Shown here in pieces: positions 33,501 through 44,465 of a stretch of DNA of 64,000 bases. The DNA lies in NCBI RefSeq assembly GCF_012489685.1, contig NC_080041.1, positions 108,717,760 through 108,781,759 on the forward strand. The letters are read 5' to 3'. The notes beneath the pieces are model-generated. The model did no database searches and had not been told where the DNA came from. It saw only the letters and a program-made list of their open reading frames with translations. The stretch is from Lotus japonicus. Its lineage: Eukaryota; Streptophyta; Magnoliopsida; Fabales; Fabaceae. The position numbers were made by a program, and so were the translations under genes. The stretch's first letter is position 1. Every line of letters begins with the position of its first letter.

Positions 33501-36500
33501 CAGTCACATGACCATGAAGGGTTAATTGCATGCTGCAAAAGATTGGGTGATTCAGTTAAAGGAGGGGATCCGTCTCTTTGGGCTGATCTACTTAAATATT
33601 TTGGCGAGCTTGGAGAAGATTGCTCCAAAGAAGTAAAAGAAGTTTTGACTTACATTGAGAGGGATGATATCTTGCCCCCCATAGTTGTCCTTCAAACTCT
33701 TTCCAGAAATCCATGCCTCACACTTTCTGTGATCAAGGATTACATTGCACGGAAACTTGAGCAGGAATCAAAGATGATCGAGGAGGACAGACATGCTATT
33801 GAGAAATATCAGGTTGAGTCTTTTGCTTTTTCTTTTCATGGTATACTGTCGGTCTTAATTTTTTTGACAGTTTATATGTTTTATCCATCATCCATTTTGT
33901 GTCCATTGCTTATAACAAATAGCCCTTTTTTATTCATTTTGTTTAGTAGTAATGTGAATCTATGAGCAATTTAGACTAAGTAAGATGCATTCCGTGCTAT
34001 AAACACCAACAGCAGATGAGACAATGGTTTTTAAAACTTAAACTGTTTAACTTCAAGAACAAAGGGAAATATTGGAAGGCGTGGCTTGATCGCAAGTTTG
34101 TGGGTTGTACGTTTGACGGCGGGGACGAGGCGGCTATCTGCGGCCTGGTACATGAAATGAAGGAGTGGTGGTTTAGGTTTGTGCTATATGTTCTGGTTTA
34201 GGTCTTCGGCTTTGCTTCCTTGGGCTTTTTCTTTTTGGGTCAGGGTAGCTTTTGTTTTCTTCTCTTTATAGGGTGATTAGGTGGTTGTGTATTCTTGTGG
34301 ATGGTTGGGTATTTTTGTTTTTGTTATCCCCTTTGTCCTATTCCTGAGCTTAGTCTCTTCCCTCTTTACTAATATATTTGGATTTCCAAAAAAAAAAACA
34401 TTGGAAGGATGGTTGTAATATGCAGTTCAGCTTCTTTTGTTGTTTTTTTTTGTTCAAAAATGGTTCTTTAGAAACTGATGTCAGGAATCTTTATATTTCA
34501 TCCTTATCCCCGATTGAAAAGTCCATTCGGAGGAATACTTGAAATGGCGATCCATAAAGTAGCGCTAGTTGATTTCTGTGTGAAGGAAGTTAATATCAAT
34601 ATTTTATCTAAGAATATTTTGAATATCTTAGGATATTTTAGTAGGATTGATTTCTATATTTCATTGTTTATTTTCTTATTTAATTTAGATTTGAAGGTTA
34701 CTACAAGTATTAATAGATGTGTTTGTGATGAGTACTTGGAGTTAGTTAGTTAGTTAAGGGTTAGCATTTAGAGTTAGTTAGTTAGTTATGGCTTAGCCTA
34801 TAAATAAGGGAGTGTGAAGAGGGTTTAGGTATCTTTGAGATCATTTGGGAATTGGGAATTAGGAGAGTGATGAGTCTCTCGAATACTCATCTGTTTCTTG
34901 TACATTTTTCTGTTGAATAATATCAGGGTTTCATCAATTGGTATCAGAGCACCGATCTAGGTGCTGTGATTGCCATCAATTCGTGAAGATGTTTCCAGAA
35001 TTTGATGGAAGAGAGGCCTACGGATGGCTCATTATGGTGGAGCAACACTGTGAGGCCAAGGGAGTATCCGAAGAGGAGAAATTCTCAGGGGCAGAGAAGG
35101 CTTTGACTGGTGAAGCTTTCATGTGGTGGTTTTGCTGGAGAAGACGCAATCAGAAGGCAACATGGTGGGAATTTGTGGAGGCTCTGTTGAGGAAATTCGA
35201 ACCAGAATTGGAACCGTACATGCCAGAACCAGTCCAAGATTCAGAGGAGGAAGAAATCCCTGGGAAGCAAGAAGTCTTGGAGGCAGAACGAAGAACTGTT
35301 GTGGTGGAAGCCAAACCTGAGGCCAATTCAGTGCTGTTGGCGAAATCAGAGATCAAGCCATATTCGCCGGAGAATTCTGAGATGGAAGCGTCGCGGAAAG
35401 ACTCGGAGTTTGCAATGGCGGCGGAGCAAACAGCGGAGGTGTCACGGTGTCAACCGGTCACCGTGGTTGATTACATCGATTGCACGTTGACGGCGAAAGG
35501 AGAGAAGATCGACGCCGAAGGGGAAATCAAAATCAAGCGGTTACAGGAAGGTTCTTCAATGGAGAAATGGCAGATTTGCAGCATTCATGGGAGGAAGAAG
35601 GTGCAACCAATCGTTTTGCCCCAAATCAGTGATTTAGGGTTCGATTGGGAGAGACGGCCGCCGCGGAAACCGCCGGATTCATGTCTCTGCACGGCGGTAA
35701 CCGCCAATCGACTGCCGGACACGTTCTTTTGCTGGACGGAGGTCTTCATTCAGACCTCTGTTCTTTGCTCTTCGATGGTTGCCATTCAACTGGAGACTAA
35801 GCCACCAGACCGCAGTGGTGGCAGCTCACACTTCATCCTTGGCGATTCTTGCAGATCGGACTTGGTGGCCAACCGTCCTCCAGCTAAGCCACCGGATTTG
35901 GCTGAGACAGCGGTGGTGGGATATTGTGGCCTCGAGTTAGTTCGCGCGGAGGAGAGTAAAGGGCGCTCGCTCATTCGCAAGTCAGTAACCGTTTCACGGC
36001 CGCCGGCGAAGCCACCGGACTTTGCAGTTATGGCGGGGGACGCTCGTTTCCGTCGTCGCTGGTTGGGTGTGGTCTTTCCGTTGTCTTCACACATACACGC
36101 GTTCACACGAAGCAGAGCAAGGCTGGCTCAGCTAGATTTTTCAGAATTGGGTCAAAGTTTGACCACAAGGCCAAAGCCCATAATGCTAAACAGAAGGAAC
36201 GGGCCCAAGAGGAACTTTTCTTTCTCAATCATCTACAGACCAGTTCATTCCCTTACTCTAATGGGCCAGGCCCAACTGTTGGAGTATTTGTTTTTTGTTT
36301 GTTTAAAGAAGCTTGTGTTTTACCCCACCTTGAGGACAAGGTGGATGTTTAGGGGGGAGTATTGATGAGTACTTGGAGTTAGTTAGTTAGTTAAGGGTTA
36401 GCATTTAGAGTTAGTTAGTTAGTTATGGCTTAGCCTATAAATAAGGGAGTGTGAAGAGGGTTTAGGTATCTTTGAGATCATTTGGGAATTGGGAATTAGG

Positions 36501-39500
36501 AGAGTGATGAGTCTCTCGAATACTCATCTGTTTCTTGTACATTTTTCTGTTGAATAATATCAGGGTTTCATCAGTTTGACACACAACTCGGATTCCATCA
36601 CATCACACGTCTCTCATTTTCCTCTTCCCTCAACATGTCATCTACAACCTAATGAGAGCATCTGTAATCTGTGCTGTGCATACCTGGAGGACCTACTGCG
36701 AATGCCAATTTTTTCCTCTAAAACCATGTTTCATCTTTGGTTTCCAATATCCCCTACCATGTCATCATTCTTGAAAATGCAGGCTCCTTTTGTGCCTGCT
36801 ACCTCTACTGTCATCTAGTGACCCCTAGATCTAGGCTGCCTCCTCAAACCCGGCCAAACCAGAGTGGTAAGTGGTTTCAGCCTGTTAGAATATAATATAA
36901 AACCATTCATGTTCCCCTTACCCAACAACTTAAGCTTTGGGACATGGTATCAGAGCCTATCCTAGATTCATTTGTTGGTAGAAACCTCCCATATTTGGGC
37001 CACCCCGCCAATGTCCAGTCTTGCAAATTCCACACTTTAGATGTCCAGCCCTGGGCGTGAGGGGGGTGTTAGAAGTCTCACATTGGCTAGAGATATGACA
37101 TAGATAGCCTTTATAATGGGTAGAGCAACCCTCAACTCTTGAGCTAGCTTTTGGGTTGAGTTAGGCCTCACAAATTCTAATCCAGCTCAAACCTCCCTAT
37201 GCACACCTTGAGTGTTTGGACACTCTTCCAGCTCGTTCACACTTCACACCTGTGACAGTGTGCCTGCATAGCAAAGGTCCTTTCTGGCTACTGCTTGCGC
37301 TGTCTAGCTTGCATCTTGCCCGTGCTTGATATGCCCTTCTCTCGTTGGTTCAAAACCTTCCTTGGACATCTCTCCCTACAAGGCCTTTCCACCACTTGTC
37401 CCTCTCTTTTCCATTGACCATGGCCTCTAGAACCTCCCATGAACCTCCAAAGGCGGAGTCTCCTATTTTCATAAGCTAAGCTAGAGCCCCAATTTCAATT
37501 GACAAGTTTAAATTTAAAACCCTACAATGGGATCTCTGATATCAAATGCAGTTTGATCCTCTCAAATGTGAAGTCTAGCCTGTCTTGTATACAGTCCAGC
37601 CCTCCCAAATGTGTAGTCTGGCCCACCTTCGGTCTTCCCTGTTTTCAGTCTTTGATGCAATCTACGATCTTGTTAAGGAAACTAGAGAGAGTGAGAATGA
37701 GAGTGATTGATTGAATCTGAAAATGTGGTTTGTTTTTGCTTTGGCTACGAGAGCAATCATGTATAGCCTGATGAGGCTTACTGCATAAGAAGCTCCAAAG
37801 CTCTCAACCTTCAACTGGATCTAAACAGCTACTAACATATTTGTAACAACCTCTAACTAACCTCTAACCAATAACTTGATTAGCTTATTCATAAGACCCT
37901 TGGAGAACCATACCACACTAGCTGTTGTAGTTGGAGAGTCCAAGGCCTTATAAACACCACATTAGAATCCCATACTTCCAATGTGGGACACAAGTCACAT
38001 GCCTTGCAATTGGGTTCCTAACACTTACTAACAGTCAACGCCAGTCCATATACAATGGAACCCAGTCTTTATAAATTTACATGAGGCATACAATCTGACT
38101 TCTAGGATACACATATCTTTCCATCTCCTGTCCTTAGTGCAGTTTGGCTCTATGTTTAGTCCATATGCAATTTTGCCTATTTTCTTGCCACTGGGTTAAA
38201 ATTCTTAGTTCATTTTCTTTTAGTATGTTTTGCAATAACAAGCTTGATAGGGAGTTTTAGAATATCTGAGAAATATCTCATAATATTAATACTTTATCTT
38301 AGATAATTTTGAGTATCTTTGGTGATCTCTTAGGATTGGTTTCCTTATAATTATATTTCATGATTTATTTCCTTATTTAATTAGTATTAATAGATACTGG
38401 TGTTTTTATAAGCTCAAATGGTCACGAGGAATAGCCATGAGGTGTGCCGTGGTGGTTGCTCACCTCGTCCCTTAACCATGAGGTCAAGGGTTCGATCCTC
38501 GTCCATGAGAATGAAGCATATTTCGTGGCCAGCTATTTACCGCTTAGTGCGAGCACCCGCAGCGAGAGATTAGTCACTGCCATGGGCGGTGGATACCATT
38601 GGGTTCACCAAAAAAACGGGTCATGAGGAATGACATGAACTAGAACGCTTACCATCATGCCAAAAGCTTAAGCTGTTTCGCTTTCAGTGCAATTTTTGAC
38701 ATATAACACCCTCGCCAAACGCAGGCCTTTCCTATTGGGTATGGGCCACCGGGTTGAAACTGATCCACAAACCCTTTGGGCATATCGGTTTTCATAACAC
38801 ATGTAACATGGATTCGTTGCATGTCCCTCATTTTTCGCTTCCTGTTAAGGTTCCTAATACTCCTGGATTTCCGTGATAGTTAAATATGAACTGGAAATTG
38901 AACAGAAAAAGGAGATGTCAAAAGTTGTGTTCGAATGCCTGAGTATTGAACTAAAGAATGAAAAACACTGACTTGATATCAGAGCATTAAAAACGGAGTG
39001 ATTTTGATCATTCATTATGCAACAGATATTCTTTTTCCTGTTATAATATCTGCTACAGTCAGCATTTCCATGTCATAAACACATACCATATATTTTTTGT
39101 TCACGTGAATTGAATTTTCATCACCAGTCTTAGTTTCTCTTGAAGATGAAGACTAGTGGATTGTTATGATAAATTGCAAAATACAAAAGATAATTTTGAT
39201 AAGAAGCAATAGTTTCTCTTTATATAATATAATTTATTTAAGAAATATTTCTTAAATGATCATCACTGAATGATTTCTGTGCAGGAAGATACACTGGCAA
39301 TGAGAAAAGAGATTCAAGATCTGAGAACAAATGCTAGAATTTTTCAGCTTAGCAAATGCACTGCATGCACTTTCACCCTTGATCTGCCTGCTGTGCACTT
39401 CATGTGCATGCACTCATTCCATTTGCGCTGTCTTGGCGATAATGAAAAAGAATGCCCTGAGTGTGCCCCTGAATATAGGTCTGTTTTAGAAATGAAGAGA

Positions 39501-39674
39501 AACTTAGAACAGAATTCTAAGGATCAGGACAGGTTTTTTCAGCAAGTTAAAAACTCTAAAGACGGGTTCTCTGTCATTGCCGAATATTTCGGGAAAGGGA
39601 TCATCAGCAAAACAAGTGATGGGTCCACTTCTGGTCTCAGATCTGGAAGTGCATCATCCAGCAGTGGCTTCTGA
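30504..39674 (+). CDS. VPS11: Vacuolar protein sorting 11 (VPS11), core HOPS/CORVET subunit
   Basis: VPS11 is a core subunit of the HOPS and CORVET tethering complexes, which drive fusion at late endosomes and the vacuole. Exons: 30504-30755, 31342-31515, 31632-31955, 32052-33812 and 39285-39674, all GT-AG, giving 966 aa, close to the usual length. The start MYQWRKFEFFEDKY is conserved. An N-terminal beta-propeller spans about residues 1-350 (for example GRPEAVYFYEVDGRGPCWAF). Next comes a clathrin heavy-chain-type helical repeat region (DAQRIYNLTNYLEKLHEKGL, LPSPVDF). The C-terminal RING-H2 has C862, C865, C878, H880, H883, C886, C894 and C897 all present. Reading frame is intact throughout. 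The last intron is 5472 nt and full of transposons, yet its junctions (CAG|GTTGAG and GCAG|GAAGAT) are intact. Confidence 0.97.
31157..31250. repeat. Short dispersed repeat in VPS11 intron 1
   Basis: CAAATGTTAGTTGTTAGTAAT followed by GGTTCGAACCCTGGACCC. The same opening occurs at 50739. It looks like a fragment of a small MITE or SINE; the ends are not defined. Confidence 0.5.
34080..34399 (+). mobile_element. 5'-truncated LINE tail in VPS11 intron 4
   Basis: 320 bp ending in poly(A), flanked by a 9-bp duplication ATTGGAAGG (34071-34079 and 34400-34408). The first part is open to about 34201, resembling the end of LINE ORF2. The rest is a T-rich 3' untranslated tail like those of other LINEs in this window. 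Confidence 0.8.
34726..36573 (+). mobile_element. Gag-only LTR retrotransposon (TR-GAG type) in VPS11 intron 4
   Basis: 1848 bp. The 211-bp LTRs at 34726-34936 and 36363-36573 are identical, begin TGATGAGTAC and end TTTCATCA. A perfect 5-bp duplication GTTTG flanks it (34721-34725 and 36574-36578). The primer-binding site TGGTATCAGAGC is at 34939-34950 and the polypurine tract AGGGGGGAG at 36351-36359. Only a gag-like reading frame is present, with no protease, reverse transcriptase or integrase, which matches the described TR-GAG class of non-autonomous elements. Identical LTRs imply a very recent insertion. It lies in sense orientation in the last VPS11 intron. Confidence 0.93.
34989..36365 (+). 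CDS. Gag-like protein of the TR-GAG element
   Basis: 458 aa from the first ATG after the primer-binding site. Residues about 1-85 match the retrotransposon gag fold (MFPEFDGREAYGWLIMVEQH, EKALTGEAFMWWFCWRRR, WWEFVEALLRKFEPE). The middle is acidic and charged. The second half repeats a PPAKPPD-like motif (RRPPRKPPDS, ETKPPDRS, NRPPAKPPDL, SRPPAKPPDF). There is no CCHC zinc knuckle and no enzymatic domain. The TGA stop is the first three bases of the 3' LTR. The frame is fully open, consistent with recent insertion. Gag proteins form the particle that packages element RNA; here reverse transcriptase would have to come from another element. Confidence 0.85.
   Translation: MFPEFDGREAYGWLIMVEQHCEAKGVSEEEKFSGAEKALTGEAFMWWFCWRRRNQKATWWEFVEALLRKFEPELEPYMPEPVQDSEEEEIPGKQEVLEAERRTVVVEAKPEANSVLLAKSEIKPYSPENSEMEASRKDSEFAMAAEQTAEVSRCQPVTVVDYIDCTLTAKGEKIDAEGEIKIKRLQEGSSMEKWQICSIHGRKKVQPIVLPQISDLGFDWERRPPRKPPDSCLCTAVTANRLPDTFFCWTEVFIQTSVLCSSMVAIQLETKPPDRSGGSSHFILGDSCRSDLVANRPPAKPPDLAETAVVGYCGLELVRAEESKGRSLIRKSVTVSRPPAKPPDFAVMAGDARFRRRWLGVVFPLSSHIHAFTRSRARLAQLDFSELGQSLTTRPKPIMLNRRNGPKRNFSFSIIYRPVHSLTLMGQAQLLEYLFFVCLKKLVFYPTLRTRWMFRGEY
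36876..37160 (+). mobile_element. TRIM-like LTR retrotransposon remnant in VPS11 intron 4
   Basis: An LTR-end-like stretch from TGTTAGAATATAATA (36878) runs to a primer-binding site TGGTATCAGAGCC at about 36945. A purine tract (GTGAGGGGGG, about 37057) then precedes TGTTAGAAGTCTCACATTGG, a typical plant LTR start. The LTRs are incomplete and diverged and no TSD is seen, so this is a decayed miniature element. Confidence 0.5.
38433..38618 (+). mobile_element. tRNA-derived SINE in VPS11 intron 4
   Basis: 186 bp with an A-box-like GTGGTTGCTCACC and a B box GGGTTCGATCCTCG. It is flanked by a near-perfect duplication, GGTCACGAGGAAT before and GGTCATGAGGAAT after. Different family from the SINE at 11488. 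Confidence 0.8.
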
Positions 39675-41150
39675 AGTTCACTGTTTTGTGCCCCTTCCTC
39701 TCAGCTTTTTTCTCCATACAACACTGAACAAGCTGGGCTCTTGATATTGGATTAAATTCACTATTTTTCGGATCCCTTAACTCAGTTAACTGTGTTGTCC
39801 CGCCTCCATATCCTAGTTTCCAAGGTTCAAATTTTATATAATGTGTTGTATATTACTGAGGAATGGCCCATTCATCAAGGAAAATCCCTGAATGGTTTTG
39901 CCATTATGCCTTTTTGGGAGGATTTGAAGTTTCTGGTAGTATGGATCTGAACAGAAGAATTTCTTGACAGCCTTTCCTTGATGAAAATATTGGACAAATA
40001 TTTAAGGCAAAATGGGAGGTTTATTAGGTATGAATTCAAGTGATACTTTTTTTATCTTATTTTTCATTGTGTAAAATTAAGACGGACTGAAATCATCTGA
40101 TGAGTAATTTTGTTTTAAATTTTTGTGAAGATCATGGGAAATAATAACATTAAGTTATATGTCTTTTTTAGCCTGTTGCTATTGAGTTTTGTGGATTTGA
40201 TATCCAATTTCTTATTTTCATCTTTTGTTATAAGTTCATTTATTTAAATCTCTAGGATTGCACTAGTGGTGAGGAGTAAGGAATTTATGCTGCAGGGAGA
40301 TCAGGAGTTGAGATCTGATTGGCACCATTGTATGATGAATGGAAAAAGTCTTACAGGTTAGGAATAATGTTCTCCATGGAAAATTACACCTAGAAACGCT
40401 GAAAGCATGAGCAGATATCGCACGAAATGTGTGACACGATTTGAAGAGCTCTCCGCGAAACACTAAAGGAATAGAGGTTTCAGTTGGAATGTGTGCTGTT
40501 TTTTGCCCAAGGATCCTGAGAGATTCACGAAATTGGGGAAAAGCTGGAACATAGTGGAAATGATGACTCCATAGAATTGGGGGAAATTGGGAACGGACTG
40601 AATGCGCAGGCAGGATCCGTGAAATTAGTGAAAAGAAGAAAGGAAAAAAAAAACTAAAGGATTAAATGGGCTGCATGAGTTGGGCATGTGATGCTGGTCC
40701 ATGTATTAAAAATGCAATCTCAATTGAACAGTAACCAACAGTGGTTTGGAAAATTGGGAAATATGATGTAGTAGATAGATATTAATTTGACTAGAGAAAG
40801 TGGAATATGTATTCCGGAAAATACATTTGTTGGGACTTGGGAGGGATATACAACCACACCCGAGTGGCGAGTGGCTGGAGACATCTTTCAAGGACAAAAG
40901 AAAATTGGAATTTGTACCTTCTAAGTTTCATAGGGTGAGATAGATGGTCAATTTGGTCTTGAATATATCACTCGTTGTCATCTTTATCCCTAAACTTTTA
41001 AAATACTTCTCAATGTTCCTAAAAGTGACCGTCGGTCAAGTTAGTCTCTCTGTCAGCTTTGGTCAACTAATGGAAGTGACATGACTGTTAAACGTTGACG
41101 TGAAAAACGTCAGTCAAGTTAGTTCTGAATGTGGCAAACGTCGGTCAAGC
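39675..41150. other. VPS11 3' untranslated region, then intergenic DNA
   Basis: The VPS11 3' untranslated region probably runs to somewhere between 39850 and 40100. Beyond it no gene is seen; frames at 40263-40463 and 40706-40897 have no motifs. Confidence 0.45.
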
Positions 41151-41154
41151 GAAA

Positions 41155-41575
41155 GGGATTTGAACCTAGAACTTTGAGTTGAAAAAAACAAATCATTTGT
41201 CAGTTGAGTCAAACAATCTAATAGTAATTATGTAAACTCACTTATATTTACTTAACTTCTAAATGTTAAATTGAAGCATTAAATTCAACATTTGACAAAA
41301 AAAAATAAAAAATGGGAGGATTCGAACCTGAAACTTTAGGTGGCAAAACACGTTTGGCTAAACTGGAAAATTGCATGTTTTGCTACCCCCGTGTTTCAGG
41401 TTTGAATACCCCTACTCCCTTTTTGCTAAATGTTGAATTTAATGTTTCAATTTAACATCTGATAATTAAGAAAATATTAGTGATTTCACACAATTACTAT
41501 TAGATTGTGGCCTCACTTAACAAAGAGTTTGCTTTTTCAACTCCAAGTTCTAGGTTCAAATTTCCCCTTGATTAA
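41155..41575. repeat. Fold-back inverted repeat (about 420 bp)
   Basis: The outer arms match in inverted orientation: TTTGAACCTAGAACTTTGAG (about 41159) pairs with the text around AGTTCTAGGTTCAAATTTC (about 41554). AATCTAATAGTAATT and AATTACTATTAGATT also pair. A second, inner pair is built on GAACCTGAAACTTTAGGTGG and its partner near 41390. The structure would fold into a long hairpin. The class is uncertain. Confidence 0.75.
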
Positions 41576-41599
41576 AGTGCGGTTGCATTGTATTTAACT

Positions 41600-41898
41600 G
41601 GGTTAAATATGTTTTTAATGCCTACAGAATATAGGTGAACTGAATTTAGTCCCTCTGAAAAAATACATAGCTTATTTTCGTTCACAACAATAATCAAATA
41701 GTCAAAATTAGTCACAACAGTGCATTTTGTGGGAGTTTAAACAGTCACTAAGACATTTTGTGGCGGTTAAAAATTGTCTCCAATGAATAAAAATTGTCAC
41801 TAAATGAATAGTAAGGATTAATTTCACATATTTCATTATTATTGAGGACTAAAACCTATTCACCCTTATTTTAGTAGGAATAAAAATATATTTAACCC
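41600..41898. mobile_element. Mutator-type MITE
   Basis: 299 bp. Left end GGGTTAAATATGTTTTTAAT; right end reverse complement GGGTTAAATATATTTTTATT. Flanked by 9-bp duplications TATTTAACT (41591-41599) and TATTTAAAT (41899-41907), 8 of 9 matching. Non-coding. Confidence 0.85.
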
Positions 41899-41907
41899 TA
41901 TTTAAAT

Positions 41908-44262
41908 TTGTAAGAGAGATGCATGGGTGATTATTGATGATCATAAAAGCCCACACATGCCCCCGCATCTCTTTCTTAGTTGCTCTCACTCACACACCAA
42001 GTCCATGGCATGGCATTGGATAAGCCTTTTGAGGAAGTTTCTTTGTAGCTACTGCTGATGAAAAGTTTGATTGGGAAAAAAAGAGAAAGAATTTTGTAAT
42101 TTCAGAATCTGTGAAAGCTACTTTAATCTCTCCCTAGTCCCTCCTTCAATTGCTACCAGCACCAGAAACCCAACCACTACTTTCCCACTCGCCATGCTTC
42201 TAAACAACAGCCAACTCATCAATAACATATTAATAATGTTTCCTTCTACTCTGTATGTGTCCTCAACCTTAAATCCATTATATTTATAACTATTAATTAA
42301 AACAAAACAAGTAATAATGCATCGAAAATCTTCCAAGTCTAGCTTGTTTGACACGTACCTGTACCTTAATTCCAACTTAAATTCGAAATTATATATTGTG
42401 GTCTCCTACTCTAATAGACGGCTGGGACACGCCAATTAAACTATTAGGCGATTGAAATTACTGCTCTAATTAGATATGTTTCGTTTTCTTAATTTAATGA
42501 GAGATGGCAAAGATGATTGCATTAATTATGTAACCTGTCCTTACTACATGTGATAAACAAATGAGGCTTCCGTGAGGAAAAAACTAAATTATGACAAGGA
42601 CGTCTTTTCTCTTACAGCTACAGCTACTACATGATGCCCCACACAATATGTGCAATGTCTCAAAACAATTTTTTAATTATAATTGACATTTTTTTTTGAA
42701 TAATTGATATTTATATCATTGAAATGAGAATATATGTGTAATATGACCTTTTACTATTAATAGTTTTTAAAAAGTTTTTTTCTGAGAGGCAGTGAAGAAT
42801 GGCTAGCTGCTTTTCCTTTATCATTTTTTTGCAAAGTTTTAGCTTTCCGGGTTGACAAATAAATCATTGGCTTTAACATCAAGGAACTTCCTTAATTCAA
42901 ATGCCAATCACTAAAGCAAAAGAACCATTTCAAAGGCATCTTCATGCGTCCAACATTAGAATTATATTGAAAACAAATGTACCACTAAAGAATATTAGGG
43001 TCAACTTTAAAATCTATGGAGACTTTTGAATTTCTATATATCTCCCGGCCCCTTGTTGTTCTAGAAGCTGTGCTCATTGGACACCGGCTACTTGAAGTCT
43101 TTTTCATTTCAAAGACTTTCATATAGTAATTTGTATTTTTTTTTTTTGTCAAATATTATTTTTGCATCCGCTCTCTTTTAATTTCTAGTCAGAAGGGGTT
43201 GTTTAATCCTGGGAGAGTGTTTGAAATATCACCCGAATAAAACTCTTAGAGACAGTGAATCTAATTCACGACTCAGCTTGCTATTCCTTGGTTCGTGTCG
43301 CTGTTCGTTGCGGTTCGAGTTGCTGTTCGAGTTCATCATCATACAAATTTCCAACAACCTTTCCTCAAAACTGTGAGAACCAATTAAGACCATTTACAAT
43401 GGTTTGTTTAATTTACTAACTCTCAACACCACTTTTTCTCTTCCCAACACTCCACATCATCTTCTCTTTCAAATTCAACACTCATTTAACTTTTACTCAC
43501 TCCAATGGTTTTTCATTCAACACCAACACCCTACCCCACCACTTTTTTATTTCATATTTTTTATTTAATTTTATATTTTTATTTTTATGATTTACATAAA
43601 ATTACAATTATCGATTTAAATTAAATTAAAACAATAAACACTTGACAATTTAAATTTTTTTTTTAAATATAGACAATAATTTATTTTATTTCCTTAACTT
43701 ATTTTATTTTATTGTTGAGATCCATTTCAAAACAAAGGCTAATAGAAAGATAATAAAAATAGTGAAAAATTTGATTTTTTTTTCTGTGTCCAAATCAAAC
43801 GAACCAAGTCTCTATTTATAGAGGAAAAAAAATCATGAATTTTGGTTAAAAAAAATTTTACAGAAAAAATTTTTTGCAATGAAATTATTGAGTTCAAAAG
43901 ATTAAGATGATAAAAATCCGGACAACGAACCAGAATGCGCCATGTGGCACCAGTTACCCCCTCTCAACATGTTGAGAACTCTCAACACTTCTCTCCCACA
44001 CCTCATCTTCAACAAGCCTCAACCAACCACTACACACCCTCAACAAAATTCAACCCCTAACCAAGAGGAGAGGTTGTTGGAAGTTTTGAAAAAGCATAAA
44101 AAGGCGAACACCTTAGAAGAGTTGAAGATGCTTGTAAAGAGGGCAACACGAATAAAGATGGAAACACTCCAGCTCAGCCTATACCCAAACGATTGCCACT
44201 GAATAACATATATGTTACTCAAAACACAATAATTGCAACATTTGACGGTTTCTCTTGCACTA
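41908..44262. other. Intergenic DNA, no gene accepted
   Basis: 42000-43380 is AT-rich without recognisable features. 43390-44010 has CTCAACACC-rich text and a GACCATTTACAATGG palindrome suggestive of a decayed DNA transposon. The frame 43942-44202 shows a short helical stretch (EERLLEVLKKHKKANTLEEL) but no family match that I recognise. Confidence 0.4.
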
Positions 44263-44271
44263 TATATTAAA

Positions 44272-44456
44272 GGATAATGTTTTCTTCACACCTCATTTTG
44301 AGGTGGAAGGAGGTGGAGAAAGAGAGAGATAGGAAGAAAAGAAAAAGTAAGAGAGAGAAAGTATTAGATGTGATAGATGATAAGAGGAGAGAGGTAGAAA
44401 CAAAAATAGGTGGAAATGAAGTGTTTAAAAGATGAGGTGTGTATATATCATTACTC
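44272..44456. mobile_element. Small Mutator-type MITE
   Basis: 185 bp with inverted ends containing CACACCTCATTTTG and CACACCTCATCTTT. Flanked by a perfect 9-bp duplication TATATTAAA (44263-44271 and 44457-44465). Confidence 0.75.
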
Positions 44457-44465
44457 TATATTAAA

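Noticed and set aside
43942..44202. 86-aa frame with a helical segment
   Set aside because: Sits in CTCAACACC-rich transposon-like DNA; no match recognised and no promoter or splice context.
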